From JASBTN01 sp965228805 (GTDB taxonomy: Bacteria; Pseudomonadota; Alphaproteobacteria; Rhodobacterales; Rhodobacteraceae): a DNA stretch of 64,000 nucleotides. The stretch spans positions 620,001 to 684,000 of the forward strand of contig NZ_CBDDIE010000003.1 of NCBI RefSeq assembly GCF_965228805.1. Direction: 5' to 3'. The position numbers and the translations under genes were made by a program. The notes below the pieces were generated by a model that did no database searches, had not been told where the DNA came from, and saw only the letters and a program-made list of their open reading frames with translations. Below, one piece after another: positions 24,611 to 33,351 of the stretch (position 1 is its first letter; every line of letters begins with the position of its first letter).

Positions 24611-25765
24611 TCACCGACGCGATCCGCTGAAAATCGGGCGCGGCACCGGATCGTGACAGCGGGTAAGCAGACCTGCCAAGAACAGCAGCCAAGCCAAGCT
24701 CCAGGCCAGGACGGCCGCGTCCTGCCAACCTGCCACCCGCATCACAATGGCCGCCTGAAGGCACCCGAAGGCGGGCAGCATCCAGGGGCGGGCCTCCAGC
24801 CCCAGCGCGCCACGCCGGGCCACCGGGCGGGCGGCGACAGCCATGATCAACGATGACATGGCCCCCATGATCATAGCATGGATCGCGTTGGGGGACGCGA
24901 CCAGGTCCACCCCGATCAGGGCCGTGCCCCACAGCCCCAACCCCAGTGGCAGCCAGAGGAACCCAAGCGCCAACATGAGCAACAGGGGCTCCCTATGGGC
25001 CCGGCCAAGCGACCATGTGGGCAGGCGCACGGCCTGGGACAGGGCAGCGGTCAACAACGCAAACCCTGCCAGTTCGTCTCGGCCCCAGATCAGCAAAGCC
25101 GCTGCCAGCCCCAGCGCCGCGGCACCGATCCACCCAAGCAACGGCAGGTCCCTCCCGGCCGCCCGACCGCGTCGGCTGGCATCGGACTTCAGAAAGCCGA
25201 AGACCATACGCCCGCCGACCACCACCAGCAGGGCGGCAAACAGCAGAGGCGCCAGCAGAGGCGCCGCGTCGAAACCGCCCCCCAGCACTGACCCGACCAG
25301 CACCGTGCCAGAGGCGCCTCCGGCCAGACAAAGAAAACCGACATAAGCCCAGATCTTGGCGGTTGCGCCGCGAATCCCCTCACGCGCCAGCACCAGGGCC
25401 AGCGCCCAGAACACTGCGGCATTCGCACTGGCGAGCCAGGCAAGAGGCAGCATGTCCGAGATCAGCATAGACAGGCGCGCCACACCCCACAGCCCAGCCA
25501 GAAGAGCCACCGCAGCACCCGACACAGGCGCCCGCCCGGTCCAGCTGCTGCAGGCCGATGGCAGGTACCCCAACAGGGCCGCCGCGCCAAATCCGAATGT
25601 CATCTCATGCACATGCCACAGATAGGGATCGGCAACCTGGTCCAGGCTCGTCGGCAGGACATGCCAGATTGCCACCGACAACGCCGCCCAGATCGCCGTC
25701 AACGGGAACATGATCCGGTAACTCGCGGCCAAAGCCCCCCGGCCCGGCCAGTAACGCCCCGACAT
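24611..25765 (-). CDS. NnrS-family membrane protein
   Basis: A 384-residue protein with about twelve hydrophobic helices. It contains HVHEMTFGFGAAALLGYL near residues 50-67 and a conserved HAMIMGAMSSLIMAVAARP segment, both typical of NnrS. NnrS is a heme- and copper-containing membrane protein linked to nitric oxide stress in denitrifiers. The start at MSGRYWPGRGALAASYR follows CAGGAAAA. It is divergent from the cobalamin riboswitch operon and upstream of cobO on its own strand. I found no clear NnrR/FNR box in the spacer. Its pairing with cobO may mean only shared transcription. Confidence 0.85.
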   Translation of the reverse strand: MSGRYWPGRGALAASYRIMFPLTAIWAALSVAIWHVLPTSLDQVADPYLWHVHEMTFGFGAAALLGYLPSACSSWTGRAPVSGAAVALLAGLWGVARLSMLISDMLPLAWLASANAAVFWALALVLAREGIRGATAKIWAYVGFLCLAGGASGTVLVGSVLGGGFDAAPLLAPLLFAALLVVVGGRMVFGFLKSDASRRGRAAGRDLPLLGWIGAAALGLAAALLIWGRDELAGFALLTAALSQAVRLPTWSLGRAHREPLLLMLALGFLWLPLGLGLWGTALIGVDLVASPNAIHAMIMGAMSSLIMAVAARPVARRGALGLEARPWMLPAFGCLQAAIVMRVAGWQDAAVLAWSLAWLLFLAGLLTRCHDPVPRPIFSGSRR

Positions 25766-25800
25766 GTCGTTTTCCTGCAGCAATCCGACCCCCTTGATGC

Positions 25801-25829
25801 TTGACAACAATAAGCACTTGGCCACATCT
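25801..25829 (+). promoter_or_regulatory. Putative promoter of the cobalamin operon
   Basis: A consensus -35 TTGACA (25801-25806) is followed after 17 bases by a weak -10 (ACATCT, 25824-25829). A start near 25836 would place the 5' end of the transcript right at the beginning of the riboswitch. Confidence 0.5.
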
Positions 25830-25834
25830 GGCCT

Positions 25835-26045
25835 AGCTGGTTCCTGTCGTAAGGCAGGCGAAGAGGGAATGCGACAGGCCACCACAGGCCGAGGCGCAGC
25901 CGCCCCCGCGACCGTGAACAGAGAGGTCACCCGACCACTGGCCCCACAGGGTCGGGAAGGTGGGTGGCCATCGGAACAACACCCCCCGGGGTCCACACGT
26001 TTCGAACTCTGCAAGCCGGGAGACCTGCCAGCACTGTACGTAACG
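25835..26045 (+). promoter_or_regulatory. Cobalamin (B12) riboswitch
   Basis: The conserved core blocks of the cobalamin riboswitch appear in order on the plus strand: GGTTCCTGTC near 25839, the AAGAGGGAA block (25861-25869), GCCGCCCCCGCGACCGTGA (25899-25917), CCACTGG (B12-box equivalent, about 25935-25941), GGTCGGGAAGG (25950-25960), and the late AGCCGGGAGACCTGCC block (26014-26029). It lies about 105 nt upstream of the first gene of the cob operon. By known mechanism it lowers expression when adenosylcobalamin is abundant, here probably by hiding the ribosome site or by early termination. Confidence 0.9.
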
Positions 26046-26148
26046 GGCGAACGGGGTGTATCGCGACCGGCTTGTCGGAACAGCGGTCTCGGACCGGTTC
26101 CCTGGCTGGCCTGCCCCCTTTCGCCACAGATTGGAAAGGGAAGGCACA

Positions 26149-26559
26149 ATGGACGACATGGCCGAAATTGACGCCAAGGTCACCGTCACCGTCTGCACCA
26201 CCTGCCGCGCCGGTGCCCCCACTGACGCCGAAGGCCCTCGCCCCGGGGCCCGTCTGCATGATGCTCTATCCGGCGCCCTGCCCGACCATGTCCGCATCCG
26301 CCCTGTCGAATGCCTGTCCGCCTGCTCGCGCGGCTGTTCCATGGTGATCGAAGGCGGGGCTGAACGCTGGACCTACATCTACGGCGACATGGACCCGGAC
26401 ACCCATGTACCCGCCATCGTTGAAGGCGTGACCGCCTATGCCGCCACCACCGACGGTGTCGTGCCCTGGCGTGAACGGCCCGAGATCTTCCGCAAGCAAT
26501 CCATTGCCCGCATTCCCCCACAAGCCCCGCAGAAATCCACCAAGGAGGCCGCCGAATGA
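26149..26559 (+). CDS. DUF1636 cysteine-rich protein of the cobalamin operon
   Basis: A 136-residue protein with Cys16-x2-Cys19 near the N-terminus and Cys55-x3-Cys59-x3-Cys63 (VECLSACSRGCSMVIE) in the middle. This pattern resembles thioredoxin-like [2Fe-2S] ferredoxins and is typical of DUF1636 proteins. It is the first gene after the B12 riboswitch, and its stop overlaps the start of cobW (ATGA). Members often sit next to cobW and cobN, so a role in cobalt handling or in redox during insertion is likely but unproven. The start at MDDMAEID has AAAGGGAAGG upstream. Confidence 0.85.
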   Translation: MDDMAEIDAKVTVTVCTTCRAGAPTDAEGPRPGARLHDALSGALPDHVRIRPVECLSACSRGCSMVIEGGAERWTYIYGDMDPDTHVPAIVEGVTAYAATTDGVVPWRERPEIFRKQSIARIPPQAPQKSTKEAAE

Positions 26560-27590
26560 GCAACCTGTCGAAAACCCCCGTCACCGTGATCACCGGCTTC
26601 CTCGGCTCCGGCAAGACCACGCTGATCCGTCACCTGATGACCCACAACCAAGGCAAGCGCCTGGCGGTTCTGGTCAATGAATTCGGCACCGCCGGCGTGG
26701 ATGGCGACATCCTGAAGAGCTGCGCGGATGAGAACTGCCCGGAAAACAACATCATGGAGCTGGCCAACGGCTGCATCTGCTGCACCGTGGCCGATGATTT
26801 CATCCCCACGATCGAAGCCCTGATGGCCCTGCCGGAAAAACCCGATCACATCCTGATCGAGACCTCGGGCCTGGCGCTGCCGAAACCGCTCCTGAAAGCC
26901 TTCGACTGGCCCGCAATCAAGTCGCGCATCACCGTGGACGGCGTGATCGCGCTGGCCGATGCCGAGGCCGTCGCCTCGGGCCAATTCGCCCCCGACCTTG
27001 ATGCCGTTCAGGCCCAGCGCGAGGCCGATGATAGCCTGGACCACGAAACGCCCCTGTCCGAGGTGTTCGAGGATCAGGTCTCCTGCGCCGATATCGTGCT
27101 TCTGTCCAAAGCCGACCTGGCGGGCGAAGAGGGCCTCGCCAAGGCCCGTGCCGTGATTGAGGCCGAAGCCCCGCGCGAGCTGCCGATCATCCCGATGAGC
27201 GAAGGCGTGGTCGACCCGCGTGTCGTGCTGGGGCTGGAAGCCGCCGCCGAAGATGACCTCGACGCGCGTCCCAGCCACCATGACGGCCATCACGACCACG
27301 AACATGACGATTTCGACTCGATCGTCATCGACCTGGGCGAGGTCGCCAATCCCGAAACGCTGCAAGGCAATATCGAACGTCTGGCCCGCGAGCAGAAGAT
27401 CCTGCGCGTGAAGGGCTATGTCGCCGTCGAAGGCAAGCCGATGCGCATGTTGGTGCAGGCGGTCGGCGCGCGGGTCCGCGCGCAATTCGACCAGCCTTGG
27501 GGGGCGCAGGAACGTCGCACCCAGCTGGTGGTCATTGCCGAACATCACGACATCAACGAAGCCGCCATTCGTTCTGTGCTGGAGGCCTAA
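26556..27590 (+). CDS. cobW: CobW GTPase, cobalt chaperone for cobalamin synthesis
   Basis: A 344-residue G3E-family GTPase. Walker A GFLGSGKTT is at 14-22, the metal-binding CxCC motif C73-I-C75-C76 lies in NGCICCT, and SKAD (184-187) gives guanine specificity. A histidine/aspartate-rich loop (241-252: HHDGHHDHEHDD) probably stores or senses metal. The CobW C-terminal domain follows. It is thought to deliver Co(II) to the CobNST chelatase. It is coupled to the DUF1636 gene upstream and lies 6 nt before cobN. Confidence 0.96.
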   Translation: MSNLSKTPVTVITGFLGSGKTTLIRHLMTHNQGKRLAVLVNEFGTAGVDGDILKSCADENCPENNIMELANGCICCTVADDFIPTIEALMALPEKPDHILIETSGLALPKPLLKAFDWPAIKSRITVDGVIALADAEAVASGQFAPDLDAVQAQREADDSLDHETPLSEVFEDQVSCADIVLLSKADLAGEEGLAKARAVIEAEAPRELPIIPMSEGVVDPRVVLGLEAAAEDDLDARPSHHDGHHDHEHDDFDSIVIDLGEVANPETLQGNIERLAREQKILRVKGYVAVEGKPMRMLVQAVGARVRAQFDQPWGAQERRTQLVVIAEHHDINEAAIRSVLEA

Positions 27591-27596
27591 GCACCG

Positions 27597-30500
27597 ATGC
27601 ACGTCGTCTTCCGCGAAAGCCACGGGCTCGATCAGAGCGACACCCCGCAGGACCTCGGTCAGAGCCCTGCGGAGCTGGTCGTGCTGTCCTTCTCGGACAG
27701 TGACCTGGGGGCTTTCGCGGCAGGATGGCACAGGGCGAATGGGGGGGCGGATGGCAACTTGCCTTCACTGCGTCTCGCCAACCTGGTGGCGCTGAAACAT
27801 CCCCTGTCGGTCGACACTTACGCTGAACAGACCCTGGTGGGCGCCAAGGCCATCCTGGTTCGGCTGATCGGCGGGGAAAGCTACTGGGCCTATGGGCTGG
27901 CGACGCTTCAAGACATGGCACGGCGGCGGGGGATCGCTCTGGCCATCCTGCCTGCCGATGGCCGCCCCGACCCGCGTCTGGACGAGCTTTCGACCCTGCC
28001 CACCTCGACCCTGCGCCGTTTGCAGCAGCTCTGCGAGGCAGGCGGCGCCGTGGCCGCCCAGGCCGCGCTGGCGCAATTGTCGCTCGCCGCCGGGCTCTAC
28101 GCGGGCCCCGTGCGCGGCGCCAAGACCGTGCCCGAGGCTGGGTTCTATCACCCGGGCCAGGGCGTCGTGCCCGCGCCGGAGCCGGGCGACAAACCGCTTG
28201 CCCTCGTCACCTTCTATCGCTCCTACCTGACCTCGGCGGACACCGATCCGGTGGACGCGCTGATTAGCGCGCTGGAGGCACGTGGTTTCGACGCCATCGG
28301 CCTCTTCGCGCCCACACTCAAGGGCACCCATGCGCCCTGGATCGCGGATCAGGTCGCACGGCTCACCCCCGCGGCCATAGTCAACGCCACTGCCTTTTCG
28401 GCGCAGGGCGCAGATGGCGCCACCTCGCCCTTGAGCTCCACCGGCTGCCCGGTCTTCCAGGTCGCACTATCGACGTCGCGACGCAAGGATTGGGACGAGG
28501 CAGAACGCGGCCTCTCGCCCGCCGATCTGGCCATGCATGTGGTGCTGCCGGAAGTCGACGGGCGGTTGTTTGCCGGGGTCACCAGTTTCAAACAGCCCAC
28601 CAAACGCGACGAGGCGTTGGAATACAGCCGCTTCGCCCACCGCGCCGATGCCGAGCGGGTGGCCGCGATTGCCGACAAGGTCGTGGCGCATCACCACCTG
28701 TCCACGCTGGCGAATGCTGACAAGCAACTCGCCGTTGTGCTCTCCACCTACCCCGGCAAAGGCTACAATCTGGCCCACGCGGTGGGACTTGACGCGCTGG
28801 CATCGGTCGAGGGGCTCTGCAAGTCGCTTGCCGACGCGGGCTATGACATCACCCCGGAATCCGACTTGGGCGCACGGCTGGGCGTGGAAAGGCAGAGCTG
28901 GCCGCTGGAGGCCTACAAGGCCGCTCTGGAGACCTTGCCGGAGAACCTGCGCGAAGACCTCTTCACCGCCTGGGGCGCGCCGGAGAATGACCCCGCCTAT
29001 CAGGACGGTGCCTTTCATTTCGCCGCCATCCAGGCGGGCAAGGCCGTGATCGCCCTGCAACCGGAACGCGGCGAAGTGGCCGCCCGAGACGACGATTACC
29101 ACGACCTGTCGCGCACCCCGCGCCACGGGTACGTCGCCTTCTATCTCTGGATACGCAACCGTATGGATGCACTCATCCACATGGGCGCCCATGGCACATT
29201 GGAATGGCTGCCGGGCAAATCCGTGGCCCTCTCGGGCGCCTGCTGGCCCGAGGCGCTGATAGGCGCGACCCCGGTGATCTATCCGTTCATCGTCAACGAC
29301 CCCGGCGAGGCCGCCCAGGCCAAACGCCGCATCGGCGCGCTGACACTTGGCCACCTGCCGCCACCGCTGGCACAGACGCAGCTGCCCGAGGGGCTGGGAC
29401 GCCTTGAACACCTGCTGGATGAATACTCCACCGCAGACGGGCTGGACCCGGCCCGCCGTGACCGGCTGATCGCCGACATCCGCGCCGAGGCGCAAGGTCG
29501 CGGGGTCGAGGCCGACCTGGGCATTCCCGACGAAGCCTCCGCCGCCGAGGCGATCACCCGGATCGACCGTTTTGTCTGCGACCTGAAGGAAAGCCAATAT
29601 GGCGAGGGGCTGCACATCTTCGGCGCGGGCGACCATGGTGCTGCAGAAATCGCCGGTGTGCTGACCGCTCTGAACGGAGCTTTCGTCGCCCCCGGCCCCT
29701 CCGGCTCGCCCTGGCGGGGCCGCGCGGATGTGCTGCCGACCGGACGCAATCTGTTCACCACCGACCCCCGCGCGGTGCCCTCGCGCGCCGCCCACGCACA
29801 GGGCGTGAAACTGGCCGAGGAACTGCTGCGCAAACACCTGCAGGATCACGGCGATTGGCCACGTGGCCTTGTGGTCGACCTATGGGGCTCGGCCACCATG
29901 CGCACCGCCGGCGAGGAGTTCGCCATGGCGCTGCATCTGGCCGGCCTTGCCCCGCAATGGGACGATGGCAGCGAACGCGTCAGCGGGTTCGAGGTCATTC
30001 CGCTCGCGCTTCTGAACCGTCCACGCATCGACGTGACTCTGCGCGTTTCCGGCCTCTTCCGCGACGTCTTCCCGGGTCTCGCGCAGATGTTCGAACTGGC
30101 CGCCGCGAAACTGGCGGATCGCGACGAGGCGCCTGCCGACAACCCCTACAAGACCGCCACGCCCCGCGTCTTCGGCCCGCGACCGGGCAGCTATGGGGTG
30201 GGCATGACCACTCTCTTGGACGACTACACCGACGAGGCCCGCACGGCGGCGGGCGAAGCCTGGCTGGCCGCGTCTTCGCACGCGATCGACGCCAGCGGCG
30301 CGGTGACCCCGGCACGTGAAGCTCTTGAAGCGCGGCTGTCGAGTGCGGACAGTTTCGTGCACCTGCAGGACCTGCCGGAAACCGACGTGCTGGTTGCCTC
30401 GGACTATGCCGCTCATGAGGCTGGCTTTGCCGCCGCCATGGCGCGTCTGGGCCACGCGCAACCGGCGCTTTATCACCTCGACGCCACCCGGCCTGACCAA

Positions 30501-30851
30501 CCCCGCGCCCGCACCCTGACCGAGGAAATCGCCCGTGTCACCCGGGCCCGTGCGGCCAACCCCGACTGGGCGACCAGCATGATGGAACATGGGTTCCGAG
30601 GCGGGGCAGAAATTGCCGCGACGCTCGATCACATGGCCGCTTTTGCCCAACTCGCAGGCGTCGTGCCCGCCCATCTGTTTGACCTCTATTTCGATGCCAC
30701 CCTGGGGCGCGACGATCTGGTCGCCTTCCTGGAAGACGCCAACCCCGAAGCGTTGGCCGCGATGCGCGACCGTTTCGCTGCGCTGAATGCCGCCGGGCTC
30801 TGGCAGAGCCGTCGAAACTCGATCCTGTTCGAGTTGGAGGGGCTGTCATGA
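27597..30851 (+). CDS. cobN: Aerobic cobaltochelatase subunit CobN
   Basis: The 1084-residue large subunit of the ATP-dependent cobaltochelatase, related to magnesium chelatase ChlH/BchH. It inserts cobalt into hydrogenobyrinic acid a,c-diamide. Recognisable segments include STYPGKGYNLAHAVGLD, the central RMDALIHMGAHGTLEWLPGK motif with conserved histidines, PVIYPFIVNDPGEAAQAKRR, and the C-terminal GFRGGAEIA. Its length is slightly short compared with P. denitrificans CobN. The partners CobS and CobT are not in this window. The stop overlaps the ATG of cobG. Confidence 0.97.
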   Translation: MHVVFRESHGLDQSDTPQDLGQSPAELVVLSFSDSDLGAFAAGWHRANGGADGNLPSLRLANLVALKHPLSVDTYAEQTLVGAKAILVRLIGGESYWAYGLATLQDMARRRGIALAILPADGRPDPRLDELSTLPTSTLRRLQQLCEAGGAVAAQAALAQLSLAAGLYAGPVRGAKTVPEAGFYHPGQGVVPAPEPGDKPLALVTFYRSYLTSADTDPVDALISALEARGFDAIGLFAPTLKGTHAPWIADQVARLTPAAIVNATAFSAQGADGATSPLSSTGCPVFQVALSTSRRKDWDEAERGLSPADLAMHVVLPEVDGRLFAGVTSFKQPTKRDEALEYSRFAHRADAERVAAIADKVVAHHHLSTLANADKQLAVVLSTYPGKGYNLAHAVGLDALASVEGLCKSLADAGYDITPESDLGARLGVERQSWPLEAYKAALETLPENLREDLFTAWGAPENDPAYQDGAFHFAAIQAGKAVIALQPERGEVAARDDDYHDLSRTPRHGYVAFYLWIRNRMDALIHMGAHGTLEWLPGKSVALSGACWPEALIGATPVIYPFIVNDPGEAAQAKRRIGALTLGHLPPPLAQTQLPEGLGRLEHLLDEYSTADGLDPARRDRLIADIRAEAQGRGVEADLGIPDEASAAEAITRIDRFVCDLKESQYGEGLHIFGAGDHGAAEIAGVLTALNGAFVAPGPSGSPWRGRADVLPTGRNLFTTDPRAVPSRAAHAQGVKLAEELLRKHLQDHGDWPRGLVVDLWGSATMRTAGEEFAMALHLAGLAPQWDDGSERVSGFEVIPLALLNRPRIDVTLRVSGLFRDVFPGLAQMFELAAAKLADRDEAPADNPYKTATPRVFGPRPGSYGVGMTTLLDDYTDEARTAAGEAWLAASSHAIDASGAVTPAREALEARLSSADSFVHLQDLPETDVLVASDYAAHEAGFAAAMARLGHAQPALYHLDATRPDQPRARTLTEEIARVTRARAANPDWATSMMEHGFRGGAEIAATLDHMAAFAQLAGVVPAHLFDLYFDATLGRDDLVAFLEDANPEALAAMRDRFAALNAAGLWQSRRNSILFELEGLS

Positions 30852-31990
30852 ATGCAGCGCGTTCCAAGCCGCAAGTCTTCGGGTGGTGCCCCGGCGCGTT
30901 GCGTCCGATGGAGTCGGGCGACGGGCTGGTGGTAAGGGTGCGCACACCGTTGGGGCGGCTGTCCGCCGCGCAGTCGCGCGGCATCGCCGCCCTGTCGGAG
31001 CAATACGGCAGTGGCATCATCGACCTGTCCGCCCGCGCCAACCTGCAACTGCGCGGGGTCAGCGAGGCGACCCACGCGCCGCTGATCGAGGGCTTGCGCG
31101 ATCTGGGCCTGATCGACCGCAACATCGCGACCGAGACCCGCCGCAATGTGATCGTGCAGCCCTTCTGGACCGAAGGCGACGACACGCATCACATCGCCCA
31201 CACCCTGACAGAAGCCCTGGCCCGTGAAGACGCGCCCGACCTGCCCGGCAAGTTCGGCTTTGCGGTGGATTGCGGGCCCGCGCCTCTTTTGACCCACACG
31301 TCCTGCGACATCCGTATCGAACGGGCAGACGCCGGTTTGATCTTGCGTGCCGATGGGGCCATGACGGGGCTTATTGTCACCCGCGACACCGCCGCCGAGG
31401 CCGCCCTGATGCTGGCCCGCTGGTTCCTGGGCACCGGTGGCGTGCGCGACGGGCGGGGCCGCATGAAGGCCCATATCGCCCGGATCGGCGCGCCTGACAG
31501 TGCAGAGATACCGCCTCTGCCGACTGCCCCGCGCCCCACACCCGGTCAGACCGCAACCGGCGCGCTGGTGGCGCTGGAGTTCGGTCAGATGCGCGCTGAA
31601 ACGCTGGCGGAGTTGGCCACAGTGGGGGCGATCCGTCTGACCCCCTGGCGCGCGCTGCTGATCGAAGGGGCGGACCGCCTGCCAACCCTGCCATACCTGA
31701 TCACCGATCCCGGCGATCCGCGCCTCAACATCAGCACCTGCACCGGCGCGCCCGGCTGTCACCAGGCCCTGTCCGCCACCCGCCACATCGCCCGGACCCT
31801 GGCACCGAACACGACGCGCCCGCTTCACATTTCGGGTTGCGCCAAGGGTTGTGCCCATCCCGCCCCCTGTGCCATCACCCTGACCGCCACCTCCGAGGGG
31901 CGGTTCGACCTGATCCGCGACGGTCGCGCTTCGGATAGCCCCGAGATCCGCGACCTGTCCCTGACCGAGCTCCTGACGAAAGACCTCTGA
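30848..31990 (+). CDS. cobG: Precorrin-3B synthase CobG
   Basis: A 380-residue iron-sulfur mono-oxygenase of the nitrite/sulfite reductase fold. It oxidises precorrin-3A using O2, which is diagnostic of the aerobic pathway. The C-terminal cysteine pairs that bind the 4Fe-4S centre are present: C-T-G-A-P-G-C followed later by C-A-K-G-C (SGCAKGCAHPAPC). The N-terminal ferredoxin-like half contains RTPLGRLSAAQSRGIAAL. ATGA overlap with cobN; cobH starts at the very next base after its stop. Confidence 0.94.
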   Translation: MNAARSKPQVFGWCPGALRPMESGDGLVVRVRTPLGRLSAAQSRGIAALSEQYGSGIIDLSARANLQLRGVSEATHAPLIEGLRDLGLIDRNIATETRRNVIVQPFWTEGDDTHHIAHTLTEALAREDAPDLPGKFGFAVDCGPAPLLTHTSCDIRIERADAGLILRADGAMTGLIVTRDTAAEAALMLARWFLGTGGVRDGRGRMKAHIARIGAPDSAEIPPLPTAPRPTPGQTATGALVALEFGQMRAETLAELATVGAIRLTPWRALLIEGADRLPTLPYLITDPGDPRLNISTCTGAPGCHQALSATRHIARTLAPNTTRPLHISGCAKGCAHPAPCAITLTATSEGRFDLIRDGRASDSPEIRDLSLTELLTKDL

Positions 31991-32620
31991 ATGCCTCATA
32001 CCTATGAAACCAACGGCGCGGCAATCTATGCCGAAAGCTTCGCCACAATCCGTGCCGAGGCCGACCTGGCCCGCTTTGACCGCGACGAGGAGAGCGTGAC
32101 CGTGCGCATGATCCACGCCGCCGGCATGGTCGGGCTGGAAGAACACGTGCGGTTTTCCCCCGGCATGGCCAAGACCGCGCGCGCCGCTCTGGCCGCAGGC
32201 GCCCCGATCCTCTGCGACGCCTATATGGTCAGCGAAGGCATCACCCGCCCGCGCCTGCCCGCGGATAACGAGGTGATCTGCACCCTGCGCGATCCAAAAG
32301 TACCGGAGCTGGCGAAGGAGATGTCCAACACGCGTTCAGCCGCCGCGCTGGAGTTGTGGCGTCCGAAACTGGACGGCGCAGTTGTCGCCATCGGCAACGC
32401 GCCCACCGCGCTTTTCCACCTGCTGAACATGCTCGAGGACCCGGCGTGTCCGCGCCCCGCCGCCATCATCGGCTGCCCGGTGGGCTTTGTCGGCGCGGCG
32501 GAATCGAAGGACGCGTTGATGGAGGATCTCCCGGTGCCCTCGATGATCGTCAAGGGCCGCCTGGGTGGCTCCGCCATCACTGTGGCAGCCGTCAACGCGC
32601 TTGCCAGCTGGAAGGAATGA
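31991..32620 (+). CDS. cobH: Precorrin-8X methylmutase
   Basis: A 209-residue enzyme that moves the C11 methyl group to C12, giving hydrogenobyrinic acid. The catalytic histidine is His42 in RMIHAAGMV, equivalent to His43 of the P. denitrificans enzyme. SNTRSAAALE and the C-terminal GRLGGSAITVAAVNAL are typical. The gene starts immediately after the cobG stop without a spacer, so translation is likely coupled. Confidence 0.97.
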   Translation: MPHTYETNGAAIYAESFATIRAEADLARFDRDEESVTVRMIHAAGMVGLEEHVRFSPGMAKTARAALAAGAPILCDAYMVSEGITRPRLPADNEVICTLRDPKVPELAKEMSNTRSAAALELWRPKLDGAVVAIGNAPTALFHLLNMLEDPACPRPAAIIGCPVGFVGAAESKDALMEDLPVPSMIVKGRLGGSAITVAAVNALASWKE

Positions 32621-32622
32621 CC

Positions 32623-33351
32623 ATGGGCCCGAACAAAGGCAAGGTAATCTGCGTGGGCCTCGGCCCCGGCGATCCGGAACTGATGAGCGTCAAATCGCAC
32701 CGACTGCTGGCCGCCGCCAGCCACGTGGCCTTCTTTCGCAAGAAAGGTGCCACCGGCCGGGCACGCAAGATCGTCGAGGGGCTCTTGAACCCCGACGCGG
32801 TGGAACTGCCGATGGAATATCCCGTCACCACCGAAATCCCCTTCACCGATCCCGAATACAACCGCCTCCTGTCCGAATTCTACGAAGACTGGGCCGAGCG
32901 GCTGGCGGAGCAGACCCGCAACGGCGATGTGATCGTGCTGTGCGAAGGCGACCCATTCTTCTACGGCTCCTTCATGCACCTGCACATCCGTCTGCAGGGC
33001 CGGGCCGAGGTCGAGGTGGTGCCCGGCATTACCGGCATGTCCGGTTGCTGGACCGCCACGGGCCTACCGATCACCTGGGGCGATGACGTGCTGACCATCG
33101 CCATGGCCACCCTGCCCGAGGACGAGCTGACCGCCCGTGTTGCCAACACCGACGCCCTGGTGGTGATGAAAGTCGGGCGCAACCTGCCCAAACTGAAACG
33201 CGCCCTGGTCGCCGCGGGCCGGATGGAAGACGCCTGGCTGGTTGAACGCGGAACAATGGCAAACCAGACCGTTCAGAAACTGACCGAGGCGCCGGAACAG
33301 GTGCCCTATTTCTCGATCGTCATGGTGCATGGCCAGGGGCGGCGGCCATGA
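32623..33351 (+). CDS. cobI: Precorrin-2 C(20)-methyltransferase
   Basis: A 242-residue SAM-dependent methyltransferase of the tetrapyrrole methylase family, with GLGPGDPELMSVKS near the N-terminus and CEGDPFFYGSFMHL and VPGITGMSG in the SAM-binding region. Two starts compete. An ATG at 32617 overlaps the cobH stop but has no spacer from the AAGGA. The ATG at 32623 sits 6 nt after the AAGGA and is preferred. The stop overlaps the start of cobJ (ATGA). Confidence 0.95.
   Translation: MGPNKGKVICVGLGPGDPELMSVKSHRLLAAASHVAFFRKKGATGRARKIVEGLLNPDAVELPMEYPVTTEIPFTDPEYNRLLSEFYEDWAERLAEQTRNGDVIVLCEGDPFFYGSFMHLHIRLQGRAEVEVVPGITGMSGCWTATGLPITWGDDVLTIAMATLPEDELTARVANTDALVVMKVGRNLPKLKRALVAAGRMEDAWLVERGTMANQTVQKLTEAPEQVPYFSIVMVHGQGRRP

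Noticed and set aside
25766..25834. An FNR/NnrR-type binding site upstream of the NnrS gene
   Set aside because: A TTG...CAA pattern exists near 25801-25812 but the spacing is wrong; the TTGACA there is better explained as the -35 of the cob operon.
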